Made by a program: the position numbers and the translations under genes
Shown here: one piece after another, positions 42,301 through 48,300 of the stretch
How the letters are laid out: each line of letters opens with the position of its first letter
Numbering within the stretch: position 1 is the stretch's first letter
Origin: Theropithecus gelada
Lineage: Eukaryota > Chordata > Mammalia > Primates > Cercopithecidae
Assembly: GCF_003255815.1 (NCBI RefSeq)
Contig: NC_037668.1
Span: forward strand, 19,484,864 to 19,548,863
Direction of reading: 5' to 3'
DNA: 64,000 nt
Notes under the pieces: generated by a model
The model's input: the letters and a program-made list of their open reading frames with translations, nothing else
Databases searched by the model: none
Told to the model about the DNA's origin: nothing

Positions 42301-45300
42301 TGACCTCGTGATCCGCCCATCTCAGCCTCCCAAAGTGCTGGGATTACAGGCTTGAGCCACCATGCCCGGCCTTCAGTCACTTTTGATGCTTTTTTTTTTT
42401 TTTTTTTTCTTTTCTGAGACAGAGTCTTGTTCTGTTTCCCAGGCTGGAGTGCAATGGTGCTCACGGGTGTGAGCCACCGTGCCCGGCCTTGACACTTAAC
42501 GAGTATTGGGTGGCCTGGCATGGCTCACCTCTGTAATCCCAGCACTTTGGGAGGCCGAGGCGGGCGGATCATGAGGTCAGGAGTTTGAGACCAGGCTTGC
42601 CAACATGGTAAAACCCCATCTCTACTAAAAATACAAAAAAATTAGCCAGGCATGATGGTATGTGCCTGTAATCCCACTTACTCTGGAGGCTGAGGCACAA
42701 GGATTGCTTGAACCCCTGAACCCCAGAGACAGAGAAGTAGTTTCGCTCTTGTCGCCCAGGCTGGAGTGCAGTGATGCCATTTTGGATCACTGCAACCTCC
42801 ACCTCCCGGGTTCAAGCGATTCTCCTGCCTCAGCCTCCCAAGTAGCTGGAATTACAGGCGCCCGCCACCACACCCAGCTAATTTTTGCATTTTTAGTAGA
42901 GACGGGGTTTCACCATGTTGGGCAGGCTGGTCTCGACCTCTTGACCTCAGGTGATCCACTCGCCTTGGCCTCCCAAAGTGCTGGGATTACAGGCGTGAGC
43001 CACTGTGCCCGGCCTAGAAAACTTTTCAATACAAGGTCATTGACCATAAAGAAAAAAAATGCCCAGTACAATGGCCCATGCCTATAAGCTCAACACTTTG
43101 GGAAGCTGAAGCAGGATTGCTTGAGCCCAGGAGTTCAAGACCAGCCTGAGCAACCCCACCACCATATCCCTACAAAAAATAAAAAAAAATTAGCCAGGCC
43201 TGGTGGTGCCCCCCTGTAGTCCCAGCTACTCAGGAGGCTGAAGTAGGGGGATCACTTGAACCCAGGAGGTCATGGCTGCAATGAGCCACGTTTGCACCAC
43301 TGAACTCCAGCCTGGGCAACAGAGTGAAACCGTCCCAAAAAATAAAAATAAATAATAAATAAATGGAATTACTTTGGATGATTTACAAGTAAATTTAGAA
43401 TGATTAGGAGAAATATCAAACATTTAACTTTTAAAGTGAAAAGAATACAACTTTATTAAATAATATAACATATTTTTATTTACAGCTCCACATTACTTCA
43501 GGTATACTTCAGTTGTCCAGACCTTTTCTTCATCTGCCCTGTGAGCTTTTTCACCTAAAATTATGCTCTCAGCTGGGTGTGGTGGCTCATGGCTGTAATC
43601 CAGCACTTTGAAAGGCCAAGGTGGGTGGATTGCTTAGGTCCAAGAGTTTGAGACCAGCCTAGGCAACATGGTGAAACCCCCACCTCTACAAAAAGTTAGT
43701 GGGGCAAGGCTGGGTGCGGTGGCTCACACCTGTAATCCCAGCACTTTGGGAGGCTGAGGTGGGCGGATCACCTCAGGTTGGGAGTTCGAGATGAGCCTGA
43801 TCAACATGGAGAAACCTCGTCTCTACTAAAAACACAAAATTAGCTGGGAGTGGTGGCACATGTCTGTAATCCCAGCTACTCGGGAGGCTGAGGCAGGAGA
43901 ATCACTTGAACCTGGGAGACAGAGGTTGTGGTGAGCGGAGATCACGCCATTGCACTCAAGTCTCTTACCTCAAGTCTATCCATCATCTTTGTCACAGCCA
44001 CCTTCTTTACTATACTATCACCAAAACCATCATAAACAAAATTTTATAATAAGCACTTAAGGCTGGGCATGGTGGCACAAGCCTGTAATCCCAGCACTTT
44101 GGGGGGCCAAGGCAGGTGGATCACTTAAGGTCAGGAGTTCAAGACCAGCCTGGCCAACATGGTGAAACACCATTTCTACTAAAAATACAAAAATTAGCCA
44201 GGCGTGGTGCTGCATGCCTGTAGTCCCAGCTACTCGGGCGGCTGAGGCAGGAGAATCGCTTGAACCCAGGAGGTGGAGGTGGCAGCGAGCCAAGGTCACG
44301 CCATTGCACTCCAGCCAGGATGACAGAGCAAGACTCCATCTCAAAAAAAAAAAAGGACTTAAATGCCAATGGCAAGCTTAAATCTTTTTATCTCTATATA
44401 TGCCTTATAAAGTAGGCAACTCAATAGATATTTGTCCAATGAATTAATGAACAATTTCTCTTAGGCATGTACTTCCCTTTTAAAATGCCCAATCCCACTC
44501 CTTTCATACTACTTGCTCCCATTCAGATGCTCCTAGTAGGACACCAAGACTGGCCCTTACCACTGGGAATCTCATCTATGTACACAATTGTATTAATAGT
44601 AAAATTGGGAAAGTTGATTTAAGGATACTTAATTTTGGAAAATTAGTCACAAGTCAGATGAAGTTAAGCTGAGAGCCAGGTTTGACATTTTTCCTAGTAC
44701 TTCTGTGAATTTGTTTATATCAGAATGAATTTGTGTAGTTAAAAATGATTACATTTTTAAAATAGCATATGTGACCAAATCAACGTTTTTTGTTTTTTCT
44801 GACTTTCGTATCCTTCTCTATCCTTTTAAGCTACCCTGCATGACATGGTCTTCAAAGATTCTTATATTTGAGAATTTCATACCATATTTCATTGATTCTT
44901 AGACACTCATTTTTTATCTTTTAACATCTCTGCAGTTGGGATTTATCTTATAATTGATGACATCTTACAAGTGCTCTCAGCCAGGCAGCAGTCAAGGCAT
45001 AGTTGTCACTGACTGCACATGAGAAAACATTAAGAGGGCCAGTATCAAAATTTGTAGAACAGGTGTTAGTAGTTGGAAAAAAATCTGGTGAACAATAGTA
45101 GAGAACTCTTATTCCCTAGGAACCAAAAGGTTAAAGAGAGTGGGGGAAAAGTGATGACTCAGAAGTACTAGGAAATTTTCCAAAGCTGGAAACAAAAACA
45201 GATTAGTTCTATCTAATTGCAAAGTCCACTTAAGAGTAGGCTTTAGGTCGTTTTTTAAAATTCTTTAATTTATTTATCATTATTGTTCTGTAGAGATGGA

Positions 45301-48300
45301 GTCTCACTATGTTGTGCAGGCCAGGCAGGATGCAGTGAGCTACTGTCGTGCCACTGCACTACGACCTGTGCAACAAAGCAAGACCCTGTCTCTAAAAAAA
45401 GAGAAAACGCTGTCCGGGCACGGTTTTCTTTTTTTATAGAAAAAGAAATGCCTGTAATCCCAGCACTTTGGGAGGCTGAGGCAGGTGGATTACCTGAGGT
45501 CGGGAGTTCGAGACCAGCCTGACCAAAATGGAGAAACCCTGTCTCTACTAAAAATACAAAATTAGCCGGGCATGGTGGCACATGCCTGTAATCCCAGCTA
45601 CTCGGGAGGCTGAGGCAGGAGAATCACTTGAACCCAGGAGGCGGAGGCTGCAGTGAGCCAAGATGGTGCCATTGTACTCCAGCCTGGGCAACAAAAGTGA
45701 AACTCCGTCAAAAAAAAGAAAAGAAAAGAAAAGAAAGAAAATCCTGCCTAATACTCTTCATTTTTATTTTATCTTAATTTTATTTTATTTTATTTTATTG
45801 AGATGGAGTCTCCCTCTGTCGCCAAGGCTGGAGTGCAGTGGTGTGATCTTGGCTCACTGCAACCTCTGTCTCCCGGGTTCAAGCAATTCTCCCACCTTAG
45901 CCTCCCCGAGTAGCTGGGACTACAGGCGTGCACCATCACGCCCGGCTAATTGTTTTATATTTTTAGTAGAGACGAGGTTTCGCCATGTTGGCCAGGCTGG
46001 TCTCAAACTCCTGACCTCAGGTGATCCACCCACCTCTGCCTCCCAAAGTGGGGGTATTACAGGCGTGAGCCACCACTCTCCGCCATAATTTTTTTTTTTT
46101 TTTTTTTGTAGAGACAAGTCTCACTATATTACCCAGACTGTTCTTGAACTCCTGAGCTGAAGAAATCTTTCTGCCTCAGCCTCCCAAAGTGCTGGGATTA
46201 AAGGCGTAAGCCACTGCAGCTGGCTAGGAATCATTTATTCTCCCTCTTAATCATTTGAAGCCAACACCATTTGTGTTAACCATCTATACAAAATACCAGA
46301 TTATTCTACCCCAGACGAAGTGATAGTGTTTTTGCTCTCAACATACCTATTTCTCGAGCAAGAATAATACTGCTGAGGCGTATCGGTTGCGTAGATTCAG
46401 CAATGAGTACAGCTTTTTGGGAACACAAGGTGCCATTTTCATATAAAGGCTCAACAGTAACTGCATCATGATGGGTGGAATGCCTGCCAGAACAAAATTC
46501 TTAAGACTATGAAATAGATGGGTTAAAATTAACTTTTGGTGGAACATAGATTCTCATCCTTCTTCCACGTTACATACTACCAGGTATATGTAAATGACAC
46601 TTTTTAAAGCAGGAACATCGCTTAGGGATGTGATAATTAAAGTGAGAGATTGATCAGAACTTTCCCAATGATCCCTTGAGCAAAGTCTCAGAAATATCCC
46701 TCCCTCAATATTTTTTTTTTTGAGACGGAGTCTCGCTCTGTCGCCCAGGCTGGAGTGCAGTGGCCGGATCTCAGCTCACTGCAAGTCCCGCCTCCCAGGT
46801 TTACGCCATTCTCCTGCCTCAGCCTCCCCAGTAGGTGGGACTACAGGCGCCCACCACCTCACCCGGCTAATTTTTTGTATTTTTTAGTAGAGATGGGGTT
46901 TCACCGTGTTAGCCAGGATGGTCTCGCTCTCCTGACCTCATGATCCGCCCGTCTCGGCCTCCCAAAGTGCTGGGATTACAGGCTTGAGCCACCGCGCCCA
47001 GCCTAATATTTTTTTTTTTTTAAAGATTGTTATATTCTTCCTTCAGTATGCAGAAATAGGACTGATGTGTTTCTAGTAATGAGACGGGACTCTCTCATAC
47101 TCTGAGGAAAGTTTCCTTCAATCCTAGAAACCAGGCTGCTGATATCTAGGATGGAAAAGTTGTCTAAATTATGAGATGTGAGTCCAACTCGAATACCAAA
47201 AACATTCATAAATGTTTTTATTTTTTTATTTTTATTTTTATTTATTTATTTTTTTTTGAGACGGAGTCTCGCTCTGTTGCCCAGGCTGGAGTGCAGTGGC
47301 CGGATCTCAGCTCACTGCAAGCTCTGCCTCCCGGGTTCACGCCATTCTCCTGCCTCAGCCTCCCGAATAGCTGGGACTACAGGCGCTTGCCACCTCGCCC
47401 GGCTAGTTTTTTGTATTTTTTAGTAGAGACGGGGTTTCACCATGTTAGCCAGGATGGTCTCGATCTCCTGACCTCGTGGTCCGCCCATCTCAGCCTCCCA
47501 AAGTGCGGGATTACAGCCTTGAGCCACCAAGCCCGGCCTTTATTTTTATTTATTATTATGTTTTTGAGATGGAGTCACTTTGTCGCCCAAACTGGAGTGC
47601 AGCAGAGCGATCTCAGCTCACTGCAACCTTCGCCTCCAGGGTTCAAGTGATTCTCCTGCCTCAGTCTCTCAAGTAGCTGAGATTACAGGTGCCTGCCATC
47701 ATGCCCGGCTAATTTTTGTATTTTTAGTAGGGACGGGCTTTCATCATGTTGGCCAGGCTGGTCTTGAACTCCTGACTTCAAGCGATCCACCTGCCTCGGC
47801 CTCCCAAAGTGCTGGGATTACACGCGTGAGCCACTGCACCCCGCTGAATGTTTTTATTTTAAATAGATACAGGGTCTCACTATGTTGATCAGGCTGGTCT
47901 CAAACTCCTGGCCTCAAGTAATCCTACTACCTTGGCCTCCCTAAGTGCTGGGATTACAGACGTGAGCCACCATGCCTGGCCTCATTAATATTTTTGGAGC
48001 GATAGAAGAAATGGCTTTCAATGCTGGAAAGATGCCTTGCATCACCCTCACAGTCAGGAAACACACACATCACACTGGATCATCTTACAAGCCCACTTTC
48101 CTTCTACTTCCTCATACAATGAGAGGTGAATTTACACTCTGAACGAACCTCATTACTTCTCCTAGGAGATGGCAAAGGGGTATCTACTCCATCTAGGATG
48201 AATGCACTGGCATCCTGAAGCTCACTTCAGTTAGGTTCTCTCACACCTTAGGCAACCACATAACCCATCATTGGGTCCTCTCACACCAGAAAATCATGTC

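Noticed and set aside
46347..46547. 66-codon minus-strand frame over exon 2
   Set aside because: Overlaps the real exon in the wrong frame and reads through the splice acceptor.
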